DNA of 64,000 nucleotides, taken from the NCBI RefSeq assembly GCF_044759095.2, contig NZ_JBIYSM020000021.1, positions 1 to 64,000 on the forward strand, read 5' to 3'. This document shows, one piece after another, positions 56,851-64,000 of the stretch; the first letter of the stretch is position 1, and every line of letters begins with the position of its first letter. A program made the translations under genes and the position numbers. The stretch is from JBIYSM02 sp044759095. GTDB lineage: Bacteria > Bacillota > Bacilli > Brevibacillales > Brevibacillaceae. A model generated the notes under the pieces. That model was given only the letters and a program-made list of their open reading frames with translations. It had not been told where the DNA came from and did no database searches.

Positions 56851-57747
56851 ATGATCATCGGATACGTGGTGATGTGCCTGATCTTTGGCACGACTTACTT
56901 CATGATAAAAATCGGACTGGAAGAAGGAATTCCCCCCTTCTTGTTTGCCGGACTCCGCTTCTTCCTGGCCGGGGCCATTGTTCTCTTGTTCATGGCCTGG
57001 CGAAAACAATTCAGGTGGCTTACCCTGCGAGAATACGGAGAAATGGCGATTCTCGGGCTGCTGATGACGACGATTCCGTTTGCCGCTCTGTTTTGGGGCG
57101 AACAGTACATTTCTTCCGGAACCGCTGCCTTGCTGGTCGCGTCCGCTCCCATTTTTACCACACTGGTCAGCGTCTTCTACAAGCAGATCCGCTTCCGCTG
57201 GTACGTGCTGGCCGGACTTTTGCTGAGCGTATCGGGAGCCGCCCTCATCCTCAGCAATCAGTTGGACGGGGAAGACTACGGCTGGTATTCCTTTTTCAGC
57301 AAACTGTTTATCATTGCCTCCGAGCTGTTCTTCTCCATCGGAGCGGTTCGATCGCGGAAGATCGTGAAAAAGCTGTCACCGTTCGTCTTTAACGGATACC
57401 AGATGGTCTTTGCCAGCATCGGCTTGTTCCTGATCTCCGCCGTTACGGAACCGATCGCAGCCGTGGCGTTTACCGCTTCCTCCCTGCTGGCGCTGTTCTA
57501 CCTGGCCGTCGTCGCCTCCATCATCGCTTCTACCATCTATTACTGGCTGGTAAAAGAGACGAATGCTACCTTCCCTACCACCTGGACTTACGTGGCTCCG
57601 GTGATTGCCATGGGCATCGGCGCCGCGTTTCTGGGAGAGCAGCTGACTGTGATCGGCATTTGCGGGGGGATCGGCGTTCTGACCGGCATCCTGCTGCTCA
57701 ACTGGGAGACGTGGGGAAAGCTGGTTTCTGTATCATCCAACGACTAG
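56851..57747 (+). CDS. EamA/DMT family exporter
   Basis: The 298-residue protein has ten membrane helices in two EamA repeats (VMCLIFGTTYFMIKIGLEEG at the N-terminus, AVVASIIASTIYYWLVKETN and TYVAPVIAMGIGAAFLGEQL in the second). It has an AGGAGA site. It is divergent from the LysR gene and overlaps the end of a convergent second LysR gene by four bases. Confidence 0.87.
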   Translation: MIIGYVVMCLIFGTTYFMIKIGLEEGIPPFLFAGLRFFLAGAIVLLFMAWRKQFRWLTLREYGEMAILGLLMTTIPFAALFWGEQYISSGTAALLVASAPIFTTLVSVFYKQIRFRWYVLAGLLLSVSGAALILSNQLDGEDYGWYSFFSKLFIIASELFFSIGAVRSRKIVKKLSPFVFNGYQMVFASIGLFLISAVTEPIAAVAFTASSLLALFYLAVVASIIASTIYYWLVKETNATFPTTWTYVAPVIAMGIGAAFLGEQLTVIGICGGIGVLTGILLLNWETWGKLVSVSSND

Positions 57748-58610
57748 GATGCGCTCTCTTTTTTCAAGCAGAGCTGTTCCACTTCACCTGCGGCATCCCG
57801 CTGAAAAATCACATCGATTGTACGGGTAAATGGCTGTTCAAACGGACGGACGGTCAAGTGAGGATCGCGGATCCCTTCCGCCATCATCTGCGGAACAAAG
57901 GTAAGCCCCTGCCCTTTGGCCGCATAGGTCAAAAGCGAATCATTGAAGTCCAGTTCCAGAACATTCTCCGGCTGAATGCCCAGCTTGTTGCAATAGCGGC
58001 GAAAATTGCTGCGGATGTCGCAAGGATCCCGGTGAATCAGCAGTTTTTCCCGGCAGAAGGCCAAAAAATCCACGGTCTCCTGCTCCGCCATGGGATGATG
58101 GGCCGGGAGCACGGCCAGATACGGTTCCTGGAAAAGCTCGCGGCCTGGCAATTCGGCATGACCGGCAAAGTCCTGAGCAAAGGCCAAATCAAGCGAACCT
58201 TGCTCCAGCAGCGCGACCAGTTCGCTTGTGGTATCCCGGACAGTAATCGACACACGGCTTTGCTCGTCTTCCGTATAGGCCGCGATGATGTCGGGCAGGT
58301 AATAATTGGCGATGCTTGGCAGCGCGCCAATCCGCAGCGGATTTTGTCGGCTGAACCGCTTGATTCCCTCCACGGTCTGTTCGACCTGCTCCAGGATCAT
58401 GCAGGCTCGCTCGTAAAAATACCGTCCCGCCTCTGTCAGCTCAATCCCCGTCATCCTGCGATGAAACAAAACGCATGCCAATTGGCTCTCCAGCTGAGCC
58501 AGCTGCTTCGTTAAAGCCGGCTGGGAAATGTACAGCGCCTTGGCCGCCTTGTTCAGGCTCCCTTTTTCCACGGTCGTCACGAAATACGTCAGCTGTTCGA
58601 ACCGAAACAT
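57744..58610 (-). CDS. LysR family transcriptional regulator
   Basis: The 288-residue protein has a LysR helix-turn-helix (SLNKAAKALYISQPALTKQL) and a ligand-binding domain (LRIGALPSIANYYLPDIIAA, LDLAFAQDFAGHAELPGREL, YAAKGQGLTFVPQMMAEGI). Target unknown; the divergent large secreted-protein gene and the convergent EamA gene are the candidates by position. Confidence 0.88.
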   Translation of the reverse strand: MFRFEQLTYFVTTVEKGSLNKAAKALYISQPALTKQLAQLESQLACVLFHRRMTGIELTEAGRYFYERACMILEQVEQTVEGIKRFSRQNPLRIGALPSIANYYLPDIIAAYTEDEQSRVSITVRDTTSELVALLEQGSLDLAFAQDFAGHAELPGRELFQEPYLAVLPAHHPMAEQETVDFLAFCREKLLIHRDPCDIRSNFRRYCNKLGIQPENVLELDFNDSLLTYAAKGQGLTFVPQMMAEGIRDPHLTVRPFEQPFTRTIDVIFQRDAAGEVEQLCLKKESAS

Positions 58611-58760
58611 GCTGCCTTCCCCTTTTTTGTATTTTTGAAATCATTTACATCTTCAACCATTTTTCCACCCTTTATGTTACAATACCAAATCAGGTGCAAA
58701 AAAGCTCCTTTGCAACTGCAGCCAGTCAGTCCAAAAGAGAAGAGACCAAGGAGGAAGCGC

Positions 58761-60419
58761 ATGGAAACCACTGTAACCGTGAACCAGACTCCGCCGCGAA
58801 AAAGCTTTCGAAAGACGATTCTGACTGTCGCCGCGGCCGGAATCGCGGTGTTAGGCGGGCTGGGCACAGCGTACGCCCAACTGGATTTGTTCAAAAGCCC
58901 GAAGATGATTTATCTGGAGGCCGAAGCCCAAGGCATGGCCGATCTGTCGGCCGACGTCTCCGAGCTGGTGGCCGAATACGAAAAGCAGATGACTCCGTAT
59001 CTGGAACAACCGGTTCACTCCACCCTGGAAATTTCCAACGTAAAAGTGGACGCGACCGTTTCTCCCCAGGCACAACAGCTGCTGGAGCTGTTGAACAGCG
59101 CAAAACTGGTGGTGCAAAGCGACATCGACCAGCAAAAACAGATTCAGTACAATCTGATTGGCCTTCACCTGAAAGACAAAAAGCTTCTCGGCATGGAGAT
59201 GTTCATGGATCAGAACCGGGTCGGCTTCGGCGTTTTGGACCTCTACAAAAAATACGGATATGTTGATTGGAAGGACCGCGACGTGCTCGCGTCGAAATAC
59301 GGCATGGAGGGTCTTCCCAAGCGGCTTGTCACCTATAACGACGTGTACAGCGCGTTGCAGGCATCCAAAGAAGAGCTGGCAGCCGTCCTGAAAGACTACG
59401 CCCTGTTGTACGCCGACAGCGTGAAAGACGCGCAGGTCACGCTGAAAAAAGACGTCGCCTTCTCTGAAGAGGGCTATCAGACAACGGCACGGGAGCTGAC
59501 GGTTACCTTTACTTCCGAAGAACTGAACGCCCTGGTCACCCGCATAGCGGAAAAAGCCAAAGTGGACGACAAGCTGCTGGACCTGATTTACACTCGCTAC
59601 CAAAACCTGGCGAAGCTGATGGTGGACAGCGGTTATCCGGACACCGAAATCATGTCCAAAGACGTGTTCCAGTCCGAGTATCGAAAAGCATTTGACGATA
59701 TACTAGCCGGCCTGAAATCGAGCGAGCGCGGCAAAGACGGCATGAAAATGGTCCTGTTGATCAACGGTGACGACCAGATCATCTCCCGCAAAATGGTAAG
59801 CACGGACGAACAAGGCAAAGAAGAGCCCGGATATCTGCATACCGTCAAATGGACCAACGGCAGCGAGTCCTATTACCGCCTGTCGTTTGGAGAAATTCCT
59901 GATCAAGACGAACTGAAGGTTACGTATAAAGGCAAAAAGAACGGTTCCGAAAAAAATGGAACGCTTGCGATTGCACTCAAGACCAAGGAAGAATCCGATG
60001 CGGAATTGGATATCAAGGTGAACTCCCATTCCAAGGAAGAGAACAGCAAAGAAACAGGTACCCTCGAGTTTACGGTAAAAGGCAATGACAGTGCCACCGG
60101 TGAACAGATGGGCCTCTCCGGCAGCATCAACACCTCGTTAACCAAGAGCGACAAAGGGCGTGAAACCCAGTCCCGGATCAAGCTGAACTTCGATCAGGCC
60201 ACCCCCGATATGCCGAAAAGCATCAGCCTGCAGCTGCACGGAAAAGACGAGTTTGGCAAGGCCATCTCCCTGCCAGTGCTGACCGCCGACAATTCGGTGA
60301 ACCTCGCTACGCTTTCCGATGCTGACATGCTCACGCTTCAGCAAGAATTGGGAATGGCAGCCCAGCAGTTCATGATGAACAACATGCAGTTGTTCCAGGA
60401 ACTGGGCATAACGCCGTAA
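58761..60419 (+). CDS. Large secreted or membrane-anchored protein of unknown function
   Basis: I do not recognise this 552-residue protein with confidence. It has a basic N-terminus and one hydrophobic segment (ILTVAAAGIAVLGGLGTAYA, about 20-40) ending in an AxA signal-peptidase site, then a Lys/Glu-rich extracellular part with helical stretches (residues 45-260) and a beta-rich C-terminal half (SYYRLSFGEIPDQDELKVTY, GTLEFTVKGNDSATGEQMGL). No Cys. It resembles uncharacterised Brevibacillus/Paenibacillus envelope proteins. Start ATG 58761 after AAGGAGG; the longer frame from 58635 has no site. It is transcribed alone. Confidence 0.75.
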   Translation: METTVTVNQTPPRKSFRKTILTVAAAGIAVLGGLGTAYAQLDLFKSPKMIYLEAEAQGMADLSADVSELVAEYEKQMTPYLEQPVHSTLEISNVKVDATVSPQAQQLLELLNSAKLVVQSDIDQQKQIQYNLIGLHLKDKKLLGMEMFMDQNRVGFGVLDLYKKYGYVDWKDRDVLASKYGMEGLPKRLVTYNDVYSALQASKEELAAVLKDYALLYADSVKDAQVTLKKDVAFSEEGYQTTARELTVTFTSEELNALVTRIAEKAKVDDKLLDLIYTRYQNLAKLMVDSGYPDTEIMSKDVFQSEYRKAFDDILAGLKSSERGKDGMKMVLLINGDDQIISRKMVSTDEQGKEEPGYLHTVKWTNGSESYYRLSFGEIPDQDELKVTYKGKKNGSEKNGTLAIALKTKEESDAELDIKVNSHSKEENSKETGTLEFTVKGNDSATGEQMGLSGSINTSLTKSDKGRETQSRIKLNFDQATPDMPKSISLQLHGKDEFGKAISLPVLTADNSVNLATLSDADMLTLQQELGMAAQQFMMNNMQLFQELGITP

Positions 60420-60432
60420 CCAACAGACCATT

Positions 60433-60463
60433 ACCCCTTTCCGCAGCGGGAAGGGGTTTATTC
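60433..60463 (+). terminator. Terminator of the large secreted-protein gene
   Basis: CCCCTTTCC and GGGAAGGGG form a stem, followed by TTTATTCT. Confidence 0.8.
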
Positions 60464-60479
60464 TGATGAGGTGAACAAT

Positions 60480-61061
60480 ATGAACCTATCTGTCATGACT
60501 GTAGGAGGCCCGGCCTGGCTGAACCTTCTCAATACGGTCTACCGCTCCCAGCAGCACGAAGTGGATCTGTTGCGGAAGGAAGCTGCCGTTCGCGAATGGC
60601 TGTTTCAAAATGAGCTGATCCAACCGGACGAATGGTCCCGGCTTGAACCGCACCGGCAAAGGCTTGCCGCCGAACTGGCCGGTCTTCGTGATATCTGCCG
60701 TTCCCTCCTTGTAGAGAGCAAGCGGAATAACGAAGTCACTCCCGCTGCCGTCGAGCCGTTGGAAAAGCGGCTTGAACGCATCCCGCTCCGAATCGACTTG
60801 CAGTGGGAAAGCGGGAAGCTGATGGAACGGTACCGGGCTCTGGACCCGTTGGATCACATTCTCTACCAGATCGGACTGTCTGCCGTCCGCACCCTCAAGA
60901 CCCTTCCTCTGGAGCGAATTCGGGAGTGCGAGCACGTCGATTGCATCCTCCATTTCGCCGACACATCGAAGGCAGGCAAACGCAGATGGTGCAGCATGGA
61001 TACCTGCGGAAACCGGCACAAGGCGGCAGAGTTTTACGCCCGAAAAAAACAGAAAAGCTAA
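60480..61061 (+). CDS. CGNR zinc-finger protein (ABATE-type)
   Basis: The 193-residue protein has an N-terminal ABATE-like helical domain (LNLLNTVYRSQQHEVDLL) and a C-terminal CGNR zinc finger (ECEHVDCILHFADTSKAGKR, WCSMDTCGNRHKAAEFYARK) with all four cysteines. Proteins of this type are thought to be stress-responsive DNA- or RNA-binding regulators. ATG 60480 follows GAGGTG; GTG 60471 is the alternative. Confidence 0.9.
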   Translation: MNLSVMTVGGPAWLNLLNTVYRSQQHEVDLLRKEAAVREWLFQNELIQPDEWSRLEPHRQRLAAELAGLRDICRSLLVESKRNNEVTPAAVEPLEKRLERIPLRIDLQWESGKLMERYRALDPLDHILYQIGLSAVRTLKTLPLERIRECEHVDCILHFADTSKAGKRRWCSMDTCGNRHKAAEFYARKKQKS

Positions 61062-61072
61062 GCTTGCAAGGC

Positions 61073-61315
61073 TTACGATACCGAAAGTGGTGGAAAACCT
61101 GCGCGACTCCATAACCATAAGGGTGTATGAACGTCAATGGGGGCCAACCCACTTCCTTTCAATGCTGTTTCCCATGCTTCAGCCACAACCTGTCGATCGT
61201 CAGCTGTACCATTTAAACATAGTCCCAATTTTACGGTAGCTTTCAATATGTGCGTATCAGGAGCTACTGTAATGAGCTCACGGGACTTCCAGTGTATTCC
61301 AGTGTACATCTCCAT
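61073..61315 (-). CDS. Short ORF, possible C-terminal remnant of a HhH-GPD glycosylase-like gene
   Basis: Eighty codons show coding-like composition. The segment TVAPDTHILKATVKLGLC, then AEAWETALKGSGLAPIDVHT and LWLWSRAGF, recalls the second half of endonuclease-III/HhH-GPD proteins (Asp-x-His after the catalytic helix, later a Leu-Trp-rich helix). The helix-hairpin-helix and catalytic Lys part is missing. Upstream there is only the cupin gene, 26 bases away. It is probably a fragment, or a small unrelated gene. Confidence 0.35.
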   Translation of the reverse strand: MEMYTGIHWKSRELITVAPDTHILKATVKLGLCLNGTADDRQVVAEAWETALKGSGLAPIDVHTPLWLWSRAGFPPLSVS

Positions 61316-61341
61316 GACGTTCGCTATGAATCTCCCCCATT

Positions 61342-61704
61342 TTACAGAGCAGGCATATATTGGGACGGGTCGAGCTGGTCTCCTTCAATTACAATGGCGG
61401 TCATGCCGCTTTCCGTCCCGGATTCATGTCCTTCTCCCGTTTCCCAGAAGACGGCCTGCCCCGCTTCAATGCGGACGCGTTCCTCCCCTTCCCCGCGCAC
61501 CCATCCCTCCCCCTGTACTACCAGAAACAGCTGGGGAACAGGTGCCGGATGATGACCCAGAATGCCGTTTGGCCCCAGGTGAATGCATCCAATATGGAGA
61601 TGCTCTGCCTGCGTGATCCGCAGCACTTTGGAGATGGACGCATGTACCGAATCAAACTTGTCGATGGTACGACTTACCGAAGCATCAAAACGAAACCATT
61701 TCAC
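61342..61704 (-). CDS. Small cupin-domain protein
   Basis: The 120-residue single cupin barrel has the two metal motifs in reduced form (IHLGPNGILGHHPAPVPQLFLVVQGEGWV and GQAVFWETGEGHESGTESG). His residues of motif 1 are present and motif 2 has one His, so metal binding is possible. Function cannot be assigned. GTG 61704 is placed eight bases after GAGGAGG. Confidence 0.8.
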   Translation of the reverse strand: MKWFRFDASVSRTIDKFDSVHASISKVLRITQAEHLHIGCIHLGPNGILGHHPAPVPQLFLVVQGEGWVRGEGEERVRIEAGQAVFWETGEGHESGTESGMTAIVIEGDQLDPSQYMPAL

Positions 61705-61817
61705 GATATCGCCTCCTCTTCTTTTCAACACTCTATCATCCTAGCGAGAACAGGGGGGCTTTACCAGTCTTTTTCTTATTTTGAAAAACGCGCTAAAATA
61801 ATAGTAGAGGGGTACTC

Positions 61818-62075
61818 TTTGCAGTGCCCTCAGCTTTTTAAGAAACAAGTTGAAACGCGGAGAAGCAGGTTTCCAAGCGCAGCGACTAGCGCAGCCCAGC
61901 TCAGCGCAGCAGCGAAGACCCGGGAAGAAGAAACGAAATCTATGAGATTACTTCGTAGCTGCGCGTCGTTTTGCGTTTCCCCGGGGACCGCTGCGGAGTA
62001 TGGAAACATGCTTCTCCCCACTGGAGAGCACTGCAAAACGCTTCCGTTATATGGAAAACGGAGGCGTTTCTTTGC
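61818..62075 (+). ncRNA. Multi-branched inverted-repeat region, candidate structured RNA
   Basis: No gene fits these bases. Nested arms pair end to end: GCAGTGC-CCTC (61821) with GAG-AGCACTGC (62024); AGAAGCAGGTTTCCA (61861-61875) with TGGAAACATGCTTCT (62001-62015); GCGCAGCG (61878) with CGCTGCGG (61989); GCGCAGCAGCGAAG (61904) with CTTCGTAGCTGCGC (61951). A terminator-like hairpin AACGCTTCCGTT/AACGGAGGCGTT (62037-62068) and TCTTTG close it. The wobble positions are G-U on the plus strand but A-C on the minus strand, which favours a plus-strand RNA. Confidence 0.45.
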
Positions 62076-62119
62076 TTCGCTTCGTTGCCAGCCCACTATA
62101 GGGCTTATCTGTCCGCTCC

Positions 62120-62206
62120 GAGACGATCCACGGGGCGGGGGCTCAACATCTGGGTTTCACAATGAAGTGAGACTAACGCCCCCTAGTATCCCCGTGTCCA
62201 CGTCTC
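62120..62206 (+). ncRNA. 87-base nested hairpin, candidate structured RNA
   Basis: Four stems nest without crossing: GAGACG/CGTCTC, CACGGGG/CCCCGTG, GGGGGC/GCCCCC and GTTTCAC/GTGAGAC around a five-base loop. The only imperfect pair is G-U on the plus strand. It lies between the terminator-like hairpin at 62068 and the convergent SgrR-like gene. Confidence 0.45.
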
Positions 62207-62257
62207 TACGCTGGAAGGCTGGCAAAGGCGCTCCACAAATAAAAACCGCCTCCTTTT

Positions 62258-64000
62258 CTATTTGAACCATATTTCCTTGTAATCGACCCAGCCCAACGCG
62301 TTCAGGGAGACTCCTTCCAACGCCGAATGGTATGCCGTGCTTTGCCGGGAGTGATAAAGGAACAGGACGGCGCACTCCTTTTTCAACAGCTCTTCGATAC
62401 CCTCGAGCAGCCGCATGCGCTGTTCACAGCTCTCCTCCTGCAGGACGCGGGCAATTTGGCGGTCGACCGCCTCGCGCAGCTGTGGACTCCAGTGCGCCCG
62501 GTAGAAGCTGGTCTCCTGCTGAAATGTCTCGGTCAGACCGAACTCCAAATCCTCGTCAAACACCTCTCCGGAAAGCAGCAGGTCTGCCTCTGCCGCTTGA
62601 TGCTTTACTTGTTCAATCGGCAGCACATGCAGTTCCAGCTCGATTCCCGCTTCGCGGCATTGCCGCTGAACCCACTCCGCGTCCGTTTCGTTGCTTGATC
62701 CCTCATAAGTGTAGAAGGTAAGCACCTCTCCCCGGTAGCCGCTCTCACGCAACAGGCGTCGCGCCTCCTCCGGACGTGCCCGAACCGCCAAATGCGCCTT
62801 GCCTGGAAAAAAACCGGATGCCGGAAACAAGCGGTTGGCTCCCAGTTCGGCGATCATCCGCTCCCTGTCGAGCAGCAAATCAAGCGCTTTCCGGAAGTTC
62901 GACTGCTGCTGCGGACCCGGCCGATTCAAGTTAAAGGCAATGTACTTGTACCCTGTTTCTACCTTGTCAAGCTCCTTCCACAAAGAAGTCGATTCCGTCA
63001 GCTTGCGGAAGGGATGGAAGTGAAGGTGCTCCGCATCCAACTGATTGATGATACCGTGCACCCGAATGTCCGGCACGATCCAGATTTCGATGCGATCCAG
63101 GTGTGCTCTGCCTTGAAAGTAATGGGGAAACGCCTCCAGCAGGAAAACGGTGTCATCATTGCGGACGAGGCGAAACGGACCAGTCCCGACGGGCTCCCGG
63201 GCAAAACGCTCCCCCCGCTCCTGTACAACCTCATGGGGAATGATCGAAGCTCGTTCCGAGCTGAGAAAGTGCAAAAAAAGCGAATTGGGTCGCTGCAGCC
63301 TGATTTTCAGCACGCTTTGCCTGGGGACGCTGATTTCTTCCACGTGGGCAAACATCCAACGATAAGGGGAACCGGTAGCCGGCTGACGCATACGCTCAAA
63401 AGTGAGCTTTACGTCATGGGCGTTCAACTCCCGGCCGTGGTGAAACAATACCCCCTTGCGGAGATAAAATGTCCACTCCGTCCTGTCGGCGTTGGTCTCC
63501 CAGTAATGGGCCACATGGGGCAAAAAGCGTTTCTCCCTCGCGTCATAGCGAATCAGCGTATCGAACACCTGCTTGACCATGTGCGCTTCCGTTCTTCTGG
63601 TGACGAATGCTGGGTCAATCGCAGGGATGGGGCGGTAGAACGGCATGCGAAGAGTGTCAAGCGACCTTTTTTCCGTCTCTTCCACGCGAAAGCCGAACTG
63701 TTGGGACAGCCAAGCGAGGAATCGCTCTCGCTGAATGGGGAGAGTCGAAAATTCGTTCAGCACGGCCAGCGCATCGTTCCAGTAACCGCGTTTGACATGT
63801 TGCTGCGCAAGCTGGAAAGCAACTTCTTCTGTCTGCGCAAGAAACACCAGATGGGAGTAATGCCCCCGTCCACGTCCCGGGAGCCACTCGATCCATTTGG
63901 CATCTGCCAGCTGCTTCACTATGATTTTGACGTTGCGGCCGGTACAGCAGAAGACTTCTGCCAGCTCCTGCAGGGAGGTTTCGATACGGACGCCGTCCGC
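62258..64000 (-). CDS. SgrR-like regulator: N-terminal HTH plus solute-binding domain (partial)
   Basis: The frame is open to the right edge, so the N-terminus is missing; 580 residues are visible. The part near the edge (SLQELAEVFCCTGRNVKIIV, then MADAKWIEWLPGRGRGHYS-like) is the SgrR_N winged helix. From about residue 120 an SBP_bac_5 domain follows (PIPAIDPAFVTRRTEAHMVK, WTFYLRKGVLFHHGRELNAH, GTGPFRLVRNDDTVF, GYKYIAFNLNRPGP). No signal peptide can be present, so it is a cytoplasmic regulator that uses a solute-binding fold as sensor, as in SgrR of sugar-phosphate stress and the Bacillus YbaE/Btr-type relatives. Its target is outside the window. Confidence 0.85.
   Translation of the reverse strand, partial: ADGVRIETSLQELAEVFCCTGRNVKIIVKQLADAKWIEWLPGRGRGHYSHLVFLAQTEEVAFQLAQQHVKRGYWNDALAVLNEFSTLPIQRERFLAWLSQQFGFRVEETEKRSLDTLRMPFYRPIPAIDPAFVTRRTEAHMVKQVFDTLIRYDAREKRFLPHVAHYWETNADRTEWTFYLRKGVLFHHGRELNAHDVKLTFERMRQPATGSPYRWMFAHVEEISVPRQSVLKIRLQRPNSLFLHFLSSERASIIPHEVVQERGERFAREPVGTGPFRLVRNDDTVFLLEAFPHYFQGRAHLDRIEIWIVPDIRVHGIINQLDAEHLHFHPFRKLTESTSLWKELDKVETGYKYIAFNLNRPGPQQQSNFRKALDLLLDRERMIAELGANRLFPASGFFPGKAHLAVRARPEEARRLLRESGYRGEVLTFYTYEGSSNETDAEWVQRQCREAGIELELHVLPIEQVKHQAAEADLLLSGEVFDEDLEFGLTETFQQETSFYRAHWSPQLREAVDRQIARVLQEESCEQRMRLLEGIEELLKKECAVLFLYHSRQSTAYHSALEGVSLNALGWVDYKEIWFK

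Noticed and set aside
61360..62265. A 301-codon plus-strand frame over the cupin gene and the inverted-repeat region
   Set aside because: It runs antisense through the cupin gene and then through nested inverted repeats, has no ribosome site and shows no domain; repeats free of stops explain its length.
1..64000. CRISPR array, prophage genes, tRNA or rRNA genes
   Set aside because: I looked for evenly spaced direct repeats, phage structural or integrase motifs and cloverleaf or rRNA signatures and saw none.

Overview
The window looks like chromosomal DNA of a spore-forming, low-to-mid GC Bacillales member close to Brevibacillus/Paenibacillaceae. Pointers are strong AGGAGG-type ribosome binding sites, frequent GTG/TTG starts, SAM-I (S-box) riboswitches on both methionine transcripts, RNase J, bacilliredoxin, a FadR-type fatty-acid operator, a CcpA-type cre site, TasA/camelysin proteins with SipW peptidases, and GerMN and SpoVIF-like sporulation proteins. 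No rRNA, tRNA or CRISPR array was seen. The only mobile element is the edge of an insertion sequence at the left end.

Layout. 1-3.5 kb: start of an IS transposase, a GerMN lipoprotein, a cell-wall amidase and two small sporulation-type genes. 3.6-10.8 kb: three paralogous oligopeptide-binding lipoproteins (OppA-like) with no permease genes, split by an acyl-CoA ligase under a FadR box. 10.9-13.9 kb: metNIQ methionine importer behind a SAM-I riboswitch. 14-18.5 kb: LCP ligase, aldo/keto reductase, bacilliredoxin, RNase J. 18.5-22 kb: cytochrome bd (cydAB) running into a rhodanese and a Sco protein, with a Rex/Fnr-like operator upstream. 22.1-22.3 kb: a compact two-strand locus that looks like a decayed type I toxin-antitoxin module. 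23-24.5 kb: metY behind a second SAM-I riboswitch.

24.6-33.7 kb is an accessory surface-fibre region. It has a camelysin/TasA-type protein, two SipW-type signal peptidases, a TasA-domain protein fused to a beta-helix, a second TasA-like protein, a Pro/Thr-tailed secreted protein, and then a two-component system followed by a membrane HD-GYP-like protein whose HD motif is lost. Related palindromes (CTCATACT-N2-AGTATGAG) lie in front of three units of this region.

34-40 kb: an ArsR-type regulator with its MFS pump, then a moxR-DUF58-DUF4129 operon. 40-48 kb: a 2-oxoacid:ferredoxin oxidoreductase operon (gamma, delta, alpha, beta plus an unknown 94-residue protein), a PaaX regulator, a 4HBT thioesterase, an aromatic-acid type MFS importer under a cre site, and two Crp/Fnr-family regulators that bracket the set. 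I read this as a catabolic module for an aromatic or related organic acid. 48-61 kb: LLM flavin oxidoreductase with a small ArsR, two EamA exporters, a second long ArsR-type regulator driving an ABC-2 exporter followed by a possible 43-residue peptide gene, citA-type citrate synthase, two LysR regulators, a large secreted or membrane-anchored protein and a CGNR protein. 61.8-62.2 kb is non-coding but unusually rich in nested inverted repeats whose wobble pairs favour plus-strand RNA. The window ends inside an SgrR-like regulator.

Functions were read by eye from motifs and context, without any database search; starts were chosen from ribosome binding sites where possible.
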